A DNA stretch of 17,572 bases from Solobacterium sp. UBA3691 (GCA_002372175.1 DFIS01000073.1:1-17572), one strand, 5' to 3'; counted from the first letter of the stretch, positions 7,442-15,376 are shown. Notes: a model not told the origin generated them from the letters alone. Numbers and translations are program-made.

Positions 7442-7956
7442 TGCATACGGCAGATCATCCTGTACTGGCAGGACACAGGATCCTGATCCTCGGTTCTCCG
7501 GGCAGCGGAAAGAGCACACTTGCGGTCAAACTTCATCAGCGTACAGGTATTCCGCTGATCCACCTGGACAATCTCTGGTGGCTGCCCGACCGCACACATA
7601 TCACGCGGGAAGAATTCGACCGCAGGCTGGCAGATATACTGACCGGTGAGCAGTGGATCATCGACGGAGATTACAGCCGGACATACGAAGTGAGGATGCA
7701 GGCCTGTGATACGGTCATCTTCCTCGATTATGACGAAGATGTGTGTCTTGCCGGCATCACGGAGCGGATCGGAAAGCCAAGGGCGGATATGCCCTGGACA
7801 GAGAATACGCAGGATCCGGAACTGCTGGAGGAGGTGAAGAAGTACCGTCAGAACCAGCGTCCCAGGATCATCGAACTCTCGCAGAAATACCCGCATAAGC
7901 ACTGGATCTTCTTCCATGCCAGGGCACAGGCAGAGGAATGGCTTCTCAGCCTGTGA
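7441..7956 (+). CDS. Adenylate-kinase-like P-loop NTPase (DNA topology modulation protein family)
   Basis: A 171-residue cytoplasmic P-loop protein. Walker A GSPGSGKST at 18-26 follows the strand HRILILG. HLDNLWWLPD at 41-50 and WIIDGDYSR at 72-80 are the substrate- and base-binding segments typical of the small kinases annotated as topology modulation or FlaR-like proteins. VIFLDY near 92-97 and a lid with ITERIGKPR follow. The likely activity is nucleotide or small-molecule phosphorylation; the substrate is unknown for most members. The start overlaps the tfoX-like stop by one base (TGATG), indicating coupling. The gene ends 1 bp before a bidirectional terminator. Confidence 0.82.
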   Translation: MHTADHPVLAGHRILILGSPGSGKSTLAVKLHQRTGIPLIHLDNLWWLPDRTHITREEFDRRLADILTGEQWIIDGDYSRTYEVRMQACDTVIFLDYDEDVCLAGITERIGKPRADMPWTENTQDPELLEEVKKYRQNQRPRIIELSQKYPHKHWIFFHARAQAEEWLLSL

Positions 7957-7957
7957 A

Positions 7958-8003
7958 GGTATACAAAAATCTGATCGTGATGATCAAGCTTTTTCTTTAT
8001 ACC
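7958..8003. terminator. Bidirectional terminator between convergent genes
   Basis: A nested inverted repeat: outer GGTATA / TATACC, A/T-rich flanks AAAAA / TTTTT and inner TGATC-GTGAT-GATCA. Poly-U results on either strand. It separates the plus-strand P-loop gene from the minus-strand LysR fragment. Confidence 0.7.
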
Positions 8004-8005
8004 GG

Positions 8006-8320
8006 TCAGATCTTCTGTTCGCGTTCGATCAGTTCTTTCAGTTTCTCTGCTGCCGGCGTGACCGGCTTGTAAAAAGCGATACCGTAGGGAACTGTTTCCG
8101 TAATGGACAGTACACGCAGGGAAAGATCGGGATAGATATCCTGCCAGATCGCCGGTGTAAGCAGGGCATAGCCGAGCTCTGTGTACATGCGGTATGTTTC
8201 AGAAGTATATACACTGTTAACATCAATAATGTGTTCATTCGGAACCTGTGCCAGTATCCTTCTGATCCTGTCAAACTGGTTGGACATTCCCGGTGAAAAG
8301 ACTGCTGGTTTTGTGTATCC
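8006..8320 (-). pseudogene. LysR-type regulator fragment (C-terminal part of the effector-binding domain)
   Basis: An open frame of 104 residues (8320 down to a stop at 8006) that reads as the end of a LysR substrate-binding domain: PAVFSPGMSNQFDRIRRIL, a long-helix region with NSVYTSETYRMYTELGYALLTP, and the strand-helix ending in VTPAAEKLKELIE. Full LysR regulators are about 290-310 residues with an N-terminal winged helix. That part and the first half of the effector domain are missing. An ATG exists at 8287, but homology continues upstream of it to about 8310, and it has no good ribosome binding site. I therefore call this a truncated remnant. The upstream promoter of the DUF4230 gene begins only about 10 bp beyond the break. 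Confidence 0.75.
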
Positions 8321-8336
8321 TCAGAAGAGTTATAAT
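8308..8336 (+). promoter_or_regulatory. Candidate promoter of the DUF4230 gene
   Basis: A perfect TATAAT at 8331-8336 with a poor -35 (GTTTTG at 8308, 17-bp spacing). The start site would lie near 8343, about 20 bases before the ATG at 8363, which has GGGGGT upstream. The -10 lies just past the truncated end of the LysR fragment. Confidence 0.5.
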
Positions 8337-8362
8337 AGGCACAGATATGGGGGTACATCTTT

Positions 8363-9142
8363 ATGGAAGAAAAAAGAGATTTCAATGAAGAAGAATTCCT
8401 GAAAAAAGTAGAAGATGCTGCCAGACGCGGAGCCGGCAAAGGCAGAATACCGCAGATGTTAACGAGTCTGATCCCGACCCTGATCGTGATCGGACTGCTG
8501 GCGTATTTCGTGCTGCCCAAGATCAATGCCTTCAATGCCGGGATGGAAAGCATCTTTCACGTTGAAGATCCCGCAGAGAGTCATGATCTGGTCGTCGAAG
8601 ACAACGGTATTCTGGGCTATACCGCAGCTGACTTTGAAGATGCGATCCTCGGTGATCAGAGTAAACTGAAGAAACTGGAAGTCATGAGCCAGAAGGTATC
8701 CGACGTCAGTACGATCACAGAGGCAGGCTTCCTGAACTGGGGCATCTTCTCCAAGAATCAGCTGATCACGTATAACGGTACAGCGATATATACGGTGGAT
8801 CTGTCACAGCTGAAAGCATCTGATATCGTCTTTGATGAAGAACAGAAGATCATCACGGTGAAGATCCCGCATGCGGCGCAGGAGGAGATCAACATCCCCG
8901 AAAACGAGATCCAGTTCGGAGATACCCATGGCGGCCTGCTGGCCTTCGGTGATCTGAAGATGACACCGGAACAGGCTGCCCAGGTACAGGCAGGAGCCCG
9001 CGGGAAGATGGAACAGAAACTGGCGGAAGATCATGTACAGGAGACGGCGGACAGATTCGCAAAGCTGGCTGTATGGGAGCTGTACTCACCGATCGTCAAG
9101 GGAGTTGCCAGAGACTATTCGCTGGAAGTAGAATTCCGCTAG
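8363..9142 (+). CDS. DUF4230 domain membrane protein
   Basis: A 259-residue protein with a charged cytoplasmic N-terminus (1-30), one transmembrane helix (about 31-51; LTSLIPTLIVIGLLAYFVLP) and an external domain matching DUF4230: LEVMSQKVSDVSTITEAGF, then YTVDLSQLKASDIVFDEE and ITVKIPHAAQEEINIPENEIQF, followed by a long amphipathic helix (EQAAQVQAGARGKMEQKLAEDHVQE) and the strand SLEVEFR. The family is widespread in Bacillota and its function is unknown. GGGGGT 10 nt upstream supports the start. The next gene begins 6 bp after its stop, suggesting a two-gene operon. Confidence 0.85.
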   Translation: MEEKRDFNEEEFLKKVEDAARRGAGKGRIPQMLTSLIPTLIVIGLLAYFVLPKINAFNAGMESIFHVEDPAESHDLVVEDNGILGYTAADFEDAILGDQSKLKKLEVMSQKVSDVSTITEAGFLNWGIFSKNQLITYNGTAIYTVDLSQLKASDIVFDEEQKIITVKIPHAAQEEINIPENEIQFGDTHGGLLAFGDLKMTPEQAAQVQAGARGKMEQKLAEDHVQETADRFAKLAVWELYSPIVKGVARDYSLEVEFR

Positions 9143-9148
9143 GTATTC

Positions 9149-9621
9149 ATGGCAGTAAAGATCAGAGAACTGCGGAAAGAAGAGTATCCTCTGCTCAGAG
9201 AGTTCCTGTATGAGGCGATCTTTGTGCCGGAAGGCATGGCAGTACCGGACAGATCGATCATCGAAAGACCGGAGCTGGCCATGTATTATGAAAACTTCGG
9301 CAGCGGGGAGGCAGACTGCTGTCTTGCGGCTGAGACAGACGGAAAGGTGATCGGTGCGGTCTGGACCAGGATCATGCATGACTACGGGCATGTGGATGAT
9401 GAGACACCGTCTCTGGCGATCTCTCTGTACAGAGAATACCGCGGGCATGGCATCGGCACTGCACTGCTGGAGGAAATGCTTCATCTGCTTAAACAGAGAG
9501 GGTACCGCAGGGTATCTTTATCCGTACAGAAGCAGAACCGGGCATTAAAATGTATGAACGGGCAGGCTTTGTGCCGGTAAAAGAGACAGAAGAAGAGTTT
9601 ATCATGATCCGTGAACGATAA
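9149..9621 (+). pseudogene. GNAT-family N-acetyltransferase disrupted by a frameshift
   Basis: The N-terminal 131 or so codons encode a GNAT fold (MAVKIRELRKEEYPLLREF; motif A with the acetyl-CoA loop YREYRGHGIGTALLEEM; then YRRVSLSVQKQNRA). At about 9544-9550 the frame breaks. The original frame stops at 9580 after unrelated residues, while the -1 frame continues as the expected family ending, KMYERAGFVPVKE, to a TAA at 9619-9621. One missing base (for example GCA-ATT-AAA-ATG becoming GCATTAAAATG) explains it. The truncated product would lack the last beta strands of the fold. It could be a true pseudogene or a sequencing error at an A-run. The gene starts 6 bp after DUF4230, with AGGT 5 nt upstream. 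Confidence 0.8.
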
Positions 9622-9681
9622 TGGGCAGGCAAATACAGCTGAAATATCGTATTATGGATGTATAAGTGGGGATTATGCCGC

Positions 9682-11310
9682 ATGAATAAGATTCGTAAAC
9701 TGCGTTCTGATATGGCGGTAAACATCATCGGAGCGATCGTAGCACTGCTCGTAATACTGGGAGTGATCGTCAGTACACTGGGATACTTCAGTTTTACCAG
9801 AGCTTTTCAAAACGAATATTCAACAACGACATATCACATGGCAGATACTGCCACAACACTGGTAAACGGGGATCATCTTGAGGCATACCTTGCCGGCGAA
9901 GAAAAAGAAGAGTATGAACAGACAAAGGAATACCTGGACGCATACTGTCACCGCATGCATGTATCACTGGTCTATGTGATCCTGGTCGATCAGAGTGATT
10001 ACGGAAGATTTGTCTCGGTCTTTAATTCTGTAGACAACAGTGTGGATAATTCCGAATATACACCGTGGGAACTGGGGTTCAAACGGGATACGACAAATGA
10101 TGAATACAGGCAGAAGTATGAGGATATCTATCATCAGAGGATATCCTTCGGAACGATCTACCGCACTAATCCTCCGGATGGTCAGCACCCGCATATTACG
10201 ACACTGGTACCGATCAAGGATTCTGCCGGGGAAGTGTCAGGAATTCTCTGCATACAGAGACCGATGAGTGAGCTGTATGCGGCCAGACGTCCGTATCTCT
10301 TCAATATCGGTGTATCCACGGTGCTGATGTCCATCCTTGCCGGGATCTTTGCGGCATGGTATATCAGGAAGCACTTCGTGGAACCGATCAGTAAGGTCTC
10401 CGATGAGGCTGCACGTTTTGCGTCTGAGAATACAAAGGGAGAACCTCTGGGTGAGATCAGTAAGCTCAGTGAGATCGCTGATCTTGCGGCATCGATCGAT
10501 ACCATGGAAACAGACATGGTGAATTATATTGACAATCTGACAGCCGCCACAGCCGAAAAGGAACGCATCGGTGCCGAACTGTCACTGGCAAGTACGATCC
10601 AGGAGAGCTCCATACCGAATACATTTCCGGCTTTTCCGGAACGGGATGACTTTGACATCTATGCGACGATGATCCCGGCCAAGGAAGTAGGCGGGGACTT
10701 CTACAACTTCTTCCTGATCGATGATGATCACCTGGCCCTGATGATCGGTGACGTATCGGGCAAGGGTGTGCCGGGAGCGCTGTTCATGATGGTCACGATT
10801 ATCCTGCTCAGTGACAGGGCGCAGATGGGCGGTGCCCCGGGAGAGATCCTGACCGCGGTAAACAACAATATCTGCAGGCACAACCAGAGCGAGATGTTCA
10901 TCACCCTGTGGCTTGGTATCCTGGAGATCTCCACGGGGAAGATCATCGCTGCCAATGCCGGACATGATGATGCGGCAGTATACCGGAAGGACGGTTCGTT
11001 TGAACTGTTCAAGACAAAGCACGGTATCGTTGTCGGCGCCATGGAGGATATCCTGTACAAGGACTTTGAGATCCAGCTTGGCAGGGGTGACAAACTGTTC
11101 CTGTATACAGACGGTGCTCCGGAAGCTACCCGTTCGGATAACCAGATGTTCGGTATGGAAAGACTCGTACAGACCCTGAATGATCACTGTCAGGATACAC
11201 CGAAACAGATCCTTGAAGGTGTACATCAGAGTATCAATGAGTTTGTCGGTGAAGCACCGCAGTTTGATGACCTGACGATGCTGTGTCTGGAACTGAAAGA
11301 AAAGAACTGA
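9682..11310 (+). CDS. Membrane-bound RsbU/SpoIIE-type PP2C serine phosphatase with HAMP domain
   Basis: A 542-residue signalling phosphatase that should dephosphorylate a phosphoserine partner, classically an anti-sigma factor antagonist. TM1 is at about 13-35. An extracytoplasmic sensor (36-205), possibly Cache-like, contains YVILVDQSDYGRF. TM2 is at 206-228, a HAMP region at 229-282, a short coiled coil, and the PP2C/SpoIIE domain at 300-540. The metal-binding aspartates are visible: KEVGGDF (D339), IGDVSGKGVPGALFM (D357), LYTDGAPE (D477) and FDDLTML (D530), plus NAGH. The start at 9682 is preferred because GGGG lies 10 nt upstream; an in-frame ATG at 9658 has none. No anti-sigma or antagonist gene is in the window, so its partner is unknown. 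It ends at a bidirectional terminator. Confidence 0.9.
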   Translation: MNKIRKLRSDMAVNIIGAIVALLVILGVIVSTLGYFSFTRAFQNEYSTTTYHMADTATTLVNGDHLEAYLAGEEKEEYEQTKEYLDAYCHRMHVSLVYVILVDQSDYGRFVSVFNSVDNSVDNSEYTPWELGFKRDTTNDEYRQKYEDIYHQRISFGTIYRTNPPDGQHPHITTLVPIKDSAGEVSGILCIQRPMSELYAARRPYLFNIGVSTVLMSILAGIFAAWYIRKHFVEPISKVSDEAARFASENTKGEPLGEISKLSEIADLAASIDTMETDMVNYIDNLTAATAEKERIGAELSLASTIQESSIPNTFPAFPERDDFDIYATMIPAKEVGGDFYNFFLIDDDHLALMIGDVSGKGVPGALFMMVTIILLSDRAQMGGAPGEILTAVNNNICRHNQSEMFITLWLGILEISTGKIIAANAGHDDAAVYRKDGSFELFKTKHGIVVGAMEDILYKDFEIQLGRGDKLFLYTDGAPEATRSDNQMFGMERLVQTLNDHCQDTPKQILEGVHQSINEFVGEAPQFDDLTMLCLELKEKN

Positions 11311-11342
11311 AAAAATCCCGGTCCTGAGAGATCGGGATTTTT
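11311..11342. terminator. Bidirectional intrinsic terminator
   Basis: A perfect 10-bp stem AAAAATCCCG / CGGGATTTTT with a 12-nt loop, directly after the phosphatase stop and 2 bp before the convergent transporter stop. It serves both genes. Confidence 0.9.
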
Positions 11343-11344
11343 CA

Positions 11345-12688
11345 TTACAGTTCGACAGCACCCAGCAGTACGGCAGCCCCCAGCATGATCAGCGTCAGCA
11401 GGAACGCCTTTGGTATCGTATTCTTCTGGTGTTCACCAAGCTCGATACCGGAAAGACCGGTCAGAAGGAACGTGGCCGCCGTTAACGGTGATACCGGGAA
11501 GCCTGTAGTCATCTGGCCAAGCACGGCAGCTCTGGCGATGGATAACCCGGAAACACCAAAGTTCTCAGCCGTCGTGCTGAGTACGGGAAGCACGCCGTAG
11601 TAGAAGGAATCGGGGTCAAACAGCAGAGATGCCGGCATACTCAGGACACCGGTAATGACCGGGAAGTATCTGCCCAGGGAAGCAGGAATGATATTGACCA
11701 GAGCCTCTGCCATGGCTGCGATCATGCCGGTTCCCTTCATGATACCGGTAAAGGCACCTGCCGCAAACAGCACGGAAGCCATCATCAGTGCCTCCGAGGC
11801 ATGCGCGTTGACGATCTGGTTCTGCAGTTTGGGGGACGGATAGTTGATGACCATGGCCAGGACAAATGCAATCATGAAGATCACTGCCGGCGCAAACCCG
11901 GAGAATAACAGTGCCAGTACAGCACCGATCGTAAGCAGAATATTGACGGTAAACAACTGCGGCCGCAGCAGTGCCTGCTGTTCCCCGGTCAGTTCCTCTT
12001 CACGGTAGACAAATGCCGTACCTTCACCGTGGAGCTCTTTTTTCTCCTTGTTTCCCATCATCCAGGACAACAGGAAGACAGCCAGAAGACCGATGATGAC
12101 CGGTACGATCAGGGGCTTGAACAGGACCATGACATCGACACCCATGGCGGCGGCAGCTCTGATCGTCGGACCGCCCCACGGCATGATGTTCATGACACCT
12201 GCAGCCATGGCGGCTACGGTTGCCAGTGTTGTTCTCTTCATGTGCATCGCATCATACAGAGGCAGAAGAGCCGGTATACAGATCAGGAAGGTGACAGCAC
12301 CGGAACCATCGAGATGGACGATCATGGCAAGCAGGGCAGTACCGAGGGTGATCTTGACGGGATCCTGACCGATGATGCGGATGATACCGCCGATGATCGG
12401 CCTGAACATTCCGGCATCCTTCAGCACACTGAAAAACAGGATCGAAAAGATAAACATGACACCGGTAGCTGCCACGGAGCCAATACCTCCTGCCCCGGTG
12501 ATATATCCGCTCAGGGCTTTGATATTCGCCAGCACATGAACAGTTCCGTCTTCACCGGCAATAAAGAATGATGCGATAGCACCGGTGATCAGCGGTACAG
12601 AGATCAGAGCTGCTGTTGGTGATAGTTTTTTGGACATTACAGCAGCCAGCAGCAGGATCACAGTCAGAAAGCCAAGTATAGCCAGCAT
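11345..12688 (-). CDS. CitMHS-family citrate:metal proton symporter
   Basis: A 447-residue inner-membrane transporter with about 11-12 hydrophobic helices, of the CitM/CitH type that imports citrate as a complex with Mg2+ or Ca2+ in symport with protons. Recognised features are the start MLAILGFLTVILLLAAVMSKKLSP, the motif LDGSGAVTFLICIPALLPLYD, NIMPWGGPTIRAAAAMG, and the C-terminal LFDPDSFYYGVLPVLSTTAENFG and TTGFPVSPLTAATFLL blocks. GGAGG lies 5 nt upstream of the start. It is divergent from the Crp-like regulator with a 144-bp shared region. The exact substrate (citrate or another tricarboxylate, and which metal) cannot be read from the sequence. No citrate lyase genes are nearby. Confidence 0.88.
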   Translation of the reverse strand: MLAILGFLTVILLLAAVMSKKLSPTAALISVPLITGAIASFFIAGEDGTVHVLANIKALSGYITGAGGIGSVAATGVMFIFSILFFSVLKDAGMFRPIIGGIIRIIGQDPVKITLGTALLAMIVHLDGSGAVTFLICIPALLPLYDAMHMKRTTLATVAAMAAGVMNIMPWGGPTIRAAAAMGVDVMVLFKPLIVPVIIGLLAVFLLSWMMGNKEKKELHGEGTAFVYREEELTGEQQALLRPQLFTVNILLTIGAVLALLFSGFAPAVIFMIAFVLAMVINYPSPKLQNQIVNAHASEALMMASVLFAAGAFTGIMKGTGMIAAMAEALVNIIPASLGRYFPVITGVLSMPASLLFDPDSFYYGVLPVLSTTAENFGVSGLSIARAAVLGQMTTGFPVSPLTAATFLLTGLSGIELGEHQKNTIPKAFLLTLIMLGAAVLLGAVEL

Positions 12689-12707
12689 AGATACCTCCGG
12701 AAATATA

Positions 12708-12726
12708 AATATAGGATATCTATATT
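12708..12726. promoter_or_regulatory. Inverted repeat in the citM-crp divergent region
   Basis: AATATAG-GATAT-CTATATT, a perfect 7-bp inverted repeat with 5-bp spacing, 20 bp upstream of the citrate transporter start and over its most likely -10 on the minus strand (TAATAT or TATATT). This is the position of a repressor or activator operator. The neighbouring Crp-like protein is the obvious candidate, though the motif is not a TGTGA-type Crp site. Confidence 0.4.
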
Positions 12727-12763
12727 ATGAGGTATTTCAGAGAGAGAATGCAGTACAGAACCG

Positions 12764-12791
12764 TTAAATTACAGAAGAAAACAGATATAAT
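12764..12791 (+). promoter_or_regulatory. Candidate promoter of the Crp-like regulator
   Basis: TTAAAT (12764-12769), a 16-bp spacer and a perfect TATAAT (12786-12791). Predicted start near 12798, giving a 35-nt leader with GAGGAG 5 nt before the ATG. Confidence 0.55.
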
Positions 12792-12832
12792 GAATCTGCA
12801 CGAAGATGCGGCTAAGAAACTGAGGAGATGCG

Positions 12833-13468
12833 ATGAGAGAGGATATTCTGCAGCGCTGCGTACTGTTTCGGAACATGCAGGGAAAGAGACTGAAGGAAGC
12901 TCTGGAATTCTTTCATGCGCAGGAAAGAGTATTCAGACGCGGTGAGTATCTGCACCATCCCGGAGAACCTCTGCATACCTTCGGCCTTGTTCTGTCGGGA
13001 AACATCCAGGTATCAATGGATGACTTTGACGGCAATCACATGATCATGGCCAGTGTTACTCCCGGGATCACGTTCGGTGAATCACTCTGTTATCTTGGCC
13101 AGGAAGCACAGGTGTCGATCATCAGTGTCGAGGAATCCAGAGTGCTGCAGATGGATACGGAAAGTCTGAAAAAGGAGAATGCGGATCTTGAACTGAGCCG
13201 GAGGTTTACAGCCATGCTGGCACAGAGAAGTCTGCAGCTCAATGACCGCATACAGATCTTAAGCAAGCCGACGATCCGGGAGAAGGTCATCACCCTGTTA
13301 AGCCAGTATACATACCGCAGTGATGATACCGTGATCCGGCTGCCGTTCACCAGAGAAGCCATGGCAACATACCTCGGGGTCAACCAGAGTGCACTGTCAC
13401 GTGAGCTTGGAAACATGCAGAAGGAGGGTATTCTGCGGTATAAGAATAACGTGTTTGAGATCCTGTAA
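12833..13468 (+). CDS. Crp/Fnr-family transcriptional regulator
   Basis: A 211-residue DNA-binding regulator. Residues 10-120 form a cyclic-nucleotide-binding-type beta barrel (FHAQERVFRRGEYLHHPGEP; LVLSGNIQVSM; GITFGESLCYLG). The long dimer helix is at about 120-145. The winged helix (145-211) contains LPFTREAMATYLGVNQSALSRELGNMQKEGIL. The segment that in cAMP-binding members carries Arg-Ser/Thr reads GQEAQVS, without the arginine, and there is no cysteine cluster for an Fe-S centre, so neither cAMP nor O2 sensing is supported. The effector is unknown. GAGGAG 5 nt upstream supports the start. It is divergent from citM and 107 bp ahead of the ABC operon, separated from it by a terminator. Confidence 0.88.
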   Translation: MREDILQRCVLFRNMQGKRLKEALEFFHAQERVFRRGEYLHHPGEPLHTFGLVLSGNIQVSMDDFDGNHMIMASVTPGITFGESLCYLGQEAQVSIISVEESRVLQMDTESLKKENADLELSRRFTAMLAQRSLQLNDRIQILSKPTIREKVITLLSQYTYRSDDTVIRLPFTREAMATYLGVNQSALSRELGNMQKEGILRYKNNVFEIL

Positions 13469-13498
13469 CAGTAAACGCTTACATGTGAAAAACATTAC

Positions 13499-13527
13499 AA
13501 GTACGTTGCGTTTGCAATGTACTTTTT
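13499..13527 (+). terminator. Terminator after the Crp-like gene
   Basis: An 11-bp stem AAGTACGTTGC / GCAATGTACTT (one G-U pair) with loop GTTT, then TTT continuing the TT of the stem. It lies 31-59 bp past the regulator's stop and 49 bp before the importer start, so the ABC genes probably use their own promoter or depend on readthrough. Confidence 0.8.
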
Positions 13528-13575
13528 GCGTGCATACCCATATAGTTAAACCGTTGCAAAGAGAGGTAATGCAAA

Positions 13576-14631
13576 ATGAATACAAAATCTTTACTGCCGA
13601 AGCTGATGGCTGCGGTAATGACTCTTTCTCTTCTTGCCGGATGCCAGTCCGGTACAAAGCCTGCAGAGACAGCTTCTGCTGCACCGGAGGAGACAGCCTC
13701 TGCAGAACCCGAACAGACTGTTGATGTATCATCCGTAGAGATCAATGTCGGCGTTCTGAAGGGCCCTACAGGCATCGGTGCGATCAAACTGATGGATGAC
13801 TCCGAGAACGGTGTATATCCCAACTATCACTTTACGCTGACACCGGAGCCTACGGATATCGTCGCCCGTCTTTCCAACGGTGATCTCGATATCGGTGCTC
13901 TGCCGACCAACGTTGCCGCAAATCTCTACAACAAGACAAGCGGCGGTGTACAGGTCATTGCTGTCAATACGCTCGGTGTTCTGTATGTTCTGGAGAATGG
14001 CAACGGTGTACAGACTGTTGAAGATCTGAAGGGACGTACGATCTACTGCAACGGTAAGGGTGCCAACCCCGAGTTCACGGTAAACTATATCCTGAAACAG
14101 CACGGACTCACACCCGGTGAGGATGTCACGGTTGAGTTTGGTGAACCCAGTGAGATCGCTGCCCGCATGATCAGCGGTGAGATCGAACTGTGCATGCTGC
14201 CGGTACCGGTCGTAACAACGATCATGATGAAGAATCCCGATGTACGCATGGCTCTGAATATGACAAAGGAATTCAGCGATGCAGCAGGAGACGGCAGTAA
14301 CCTGACCATGGGATGCCTGGCTGCCCGTAAGGAATTCATTGAACAGAATCCGGAAGCTGTTGCGGCATTCCTGGAGAATTATGCTGCCAGCATTGACGAA
14401 GTACTTGCGGATGTTGATGCCTCTGCCGAACTGGTTGCCAAGTATGAGATCACAGGCAATGCAGCGATCGCCAAAAAAGCTATCCCCGATGCCAGTATCG
14501 TATGCATTACAGGTGCTGAACTGAAGCCTGCCCTGAACGGTTACCTGCAGGTACTGTTTGACGCAGATCCCGCTTCTGTAGGCGGAGCTATGCCCGGAGA
14601 CGACTTCTACTATGTCCCGGCGGCGGAATAA
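13576..14631 (+). CDS. NitT/TauT-type ABC importer substrate-binding lipoprotein
   Basis: A 351-residue extracytoplasmic lipoprotein. The signal peptide ends in the lipobox LLAGC (C23), followed by a flexible A/E/P/T-rich linker (24-50) that tethers it to the membrane. The mature domain is of the NMT1/SsuA/TauA class: INVGVLKGPTGIGAIKL, RLSNGDLDIGALPTNVAANLY, TVEDLKGRTIY, a FTVNYILKQHGLTPGED segment, ARMISGEIELCMLP and NPEAVAAFLENY. Members bind nitrate, sulfonates, taurine, pyrimidine precursors or bicarbonate; the ligand here cannot be assigned. GAGAGGT 9 nt upstream fits the start. It overlaps the permease gene by 20 bp. Confidence 0.88.
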   Translation: MNTKSLLPKLMAAVMTLSLLAGCQSGTKPAETASAAPEETASAEPEQTVDVSSVEINVGVLKGPTGIGAIKLMDDSENGVYPNYHFTLTPEPTDIVARLSNGDLDIGALPTNVAANLYNKTSGGVQVIAVNTLGVLYVLENGNGVQTVEDLKGRTIYCNGKGANPEFTVNYILKQHGLTPGEDVTVEFGEPSEIAARMISGEIELCMLPVPVVTTIMMKNPDVRMALNMTKEFSDAAGDGSNLTMGCLAARKEFIEQNPEAVAAFLENYAASIDEVLADVDASAELVAKYEITGNAAIAKKAIPDASIVCITGAELKPALNGYLQVLFDADPASVGGAMPGDDFYYVPAAE

Positions 14632-15376
14632 CCTGATTACAAAAATCCTGGTATTCCTGTTTTGGATCGGTGTATGGACTGCGGCTTCACTGGCGGTGCA
14701 TCAGGAACTCCTGATACCCGCTCCCTGGACCGTGGTCTTTCATCTTTACAACATCATCAGGAAAGGTACCTTCCTGAAGGTAGTCCTTACTTCCCTGATG
14801 CGTGTCCTGGGCGGGTTTGCCTGCGGCTGTGCTGCCGGTATCATACTGGCAGTACTTTGCTGCGTTTCCCCGGTGCTCGATGCTCTTCTGTATCCGCCGG
14901 TGCGCATCATCAGTGCGATTCCCGTTACCAGCTTCATTATTCTTGTCATGCTGTGGCTGCCCTATACCTATGTACCGGTATTCATTGCGGCTCTGCTTGT
15001 TACACCGGTGATCTTCGGCAATGTACAGGCAGGTATACGCGAGACCGACAGATCTCTGCTTGAAGTCGCCAGGATATACCGCTTCGGCAGACGCAAGACT
15101 CTGACAAAAGTATATGTACCGTCGGTGCTTCCGTATTTCTCTTCAGGGGCACTGACGGCTCTCGGTCTGGCCTGGAAAGCAGGCATTGCGGCAGAAGTGC
15201 TGGCATTGCCCAAAAATGCGATCGGCAGCGGTATGTATTACTCAAAGCTGTATCTGGAGACAGCAGATCTGTTTGCCTGGACGGTCATCGTCATCATCTT
15301 CAGTTTCTGTCTGGAGAAGCTGGTCCAGTACCTGATGCGGAAGGGAAAGCAGGAGGAAAAGCACAATGAGAGCTGA
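14612..15376 (+). CDS. ABC importer permease (SsuC/TauC-like)
   Basis: A 254-residue inner-membrane permease with about six helices: TM1 at 10-29, then helices near 58-85, 97-116, 119-137, 180-200 and 220-240. The cytoplasmic EAA loop that contacts the ATPase is at 151-173 (EVARIYRFGRRKTLTKVYVP). The following WKAGIAAEVLALPKNAIGSGM is typical of the SsuC/TauC group. It starts inside the 3' end of the binding-protein gene (20-bp overlap) and its own end overlaps the ATPase gene by 11 bp, so the three are translated together. Confidence 0.88.
   Translation: MSRRRNNLITKILVFLFWIGVWTAASLAVHQELLIPAPWTVVFHLYNIIRKGTFLKVVLTSLMRVLGGFACGCAAGIILAVLCCVSPVLDALLYPPVRIISAIPVTSFIILVMLWLPYTYVPVFIAALLVTPVIFGNVQAGIRETDRSLLEVARIYRFGRRKTLTKVYVPSVLPYFSSGALTALGLAWKAGIAAEVLALPKNAIGSGMYYSKLYLETADLFAWTVIVIIFSFCLEKLVQYLMRKGKQEEKHNES

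Noticed and set aside
7239..7917. Long minus-strand open frames across the TfoX and P-loop genes
   Set aside because: They are antisense to well-supported genes with clear family motifs, and they lack ribosome binding sites and recognisable domains.
9544..9550. Programmed -1 frameshift in the GNAT gene
   Set aside because: A-TTA-AAA does not fit X-XXY-YYZ, since the P-site tRNA would not re-pair after slipping, and no stimulatory hairpin or pseudoknot is evident downstream. A simple base loss is more likely.
10021..10060. Short NSVDNSVDNS repeat in the phosphatase sensor domain
   Set aside because: It is only two imperfect copies of a 4-residue unit, without DNA-level repetition worth calling a repeat.
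12727..12945. A 72-codon frame overlapping the Crp-like gene start
   Set aside because: It lies in another frame over the promoter and the first codons of the regulator, lacks a ribosome binding site and has non-protein-like composition.
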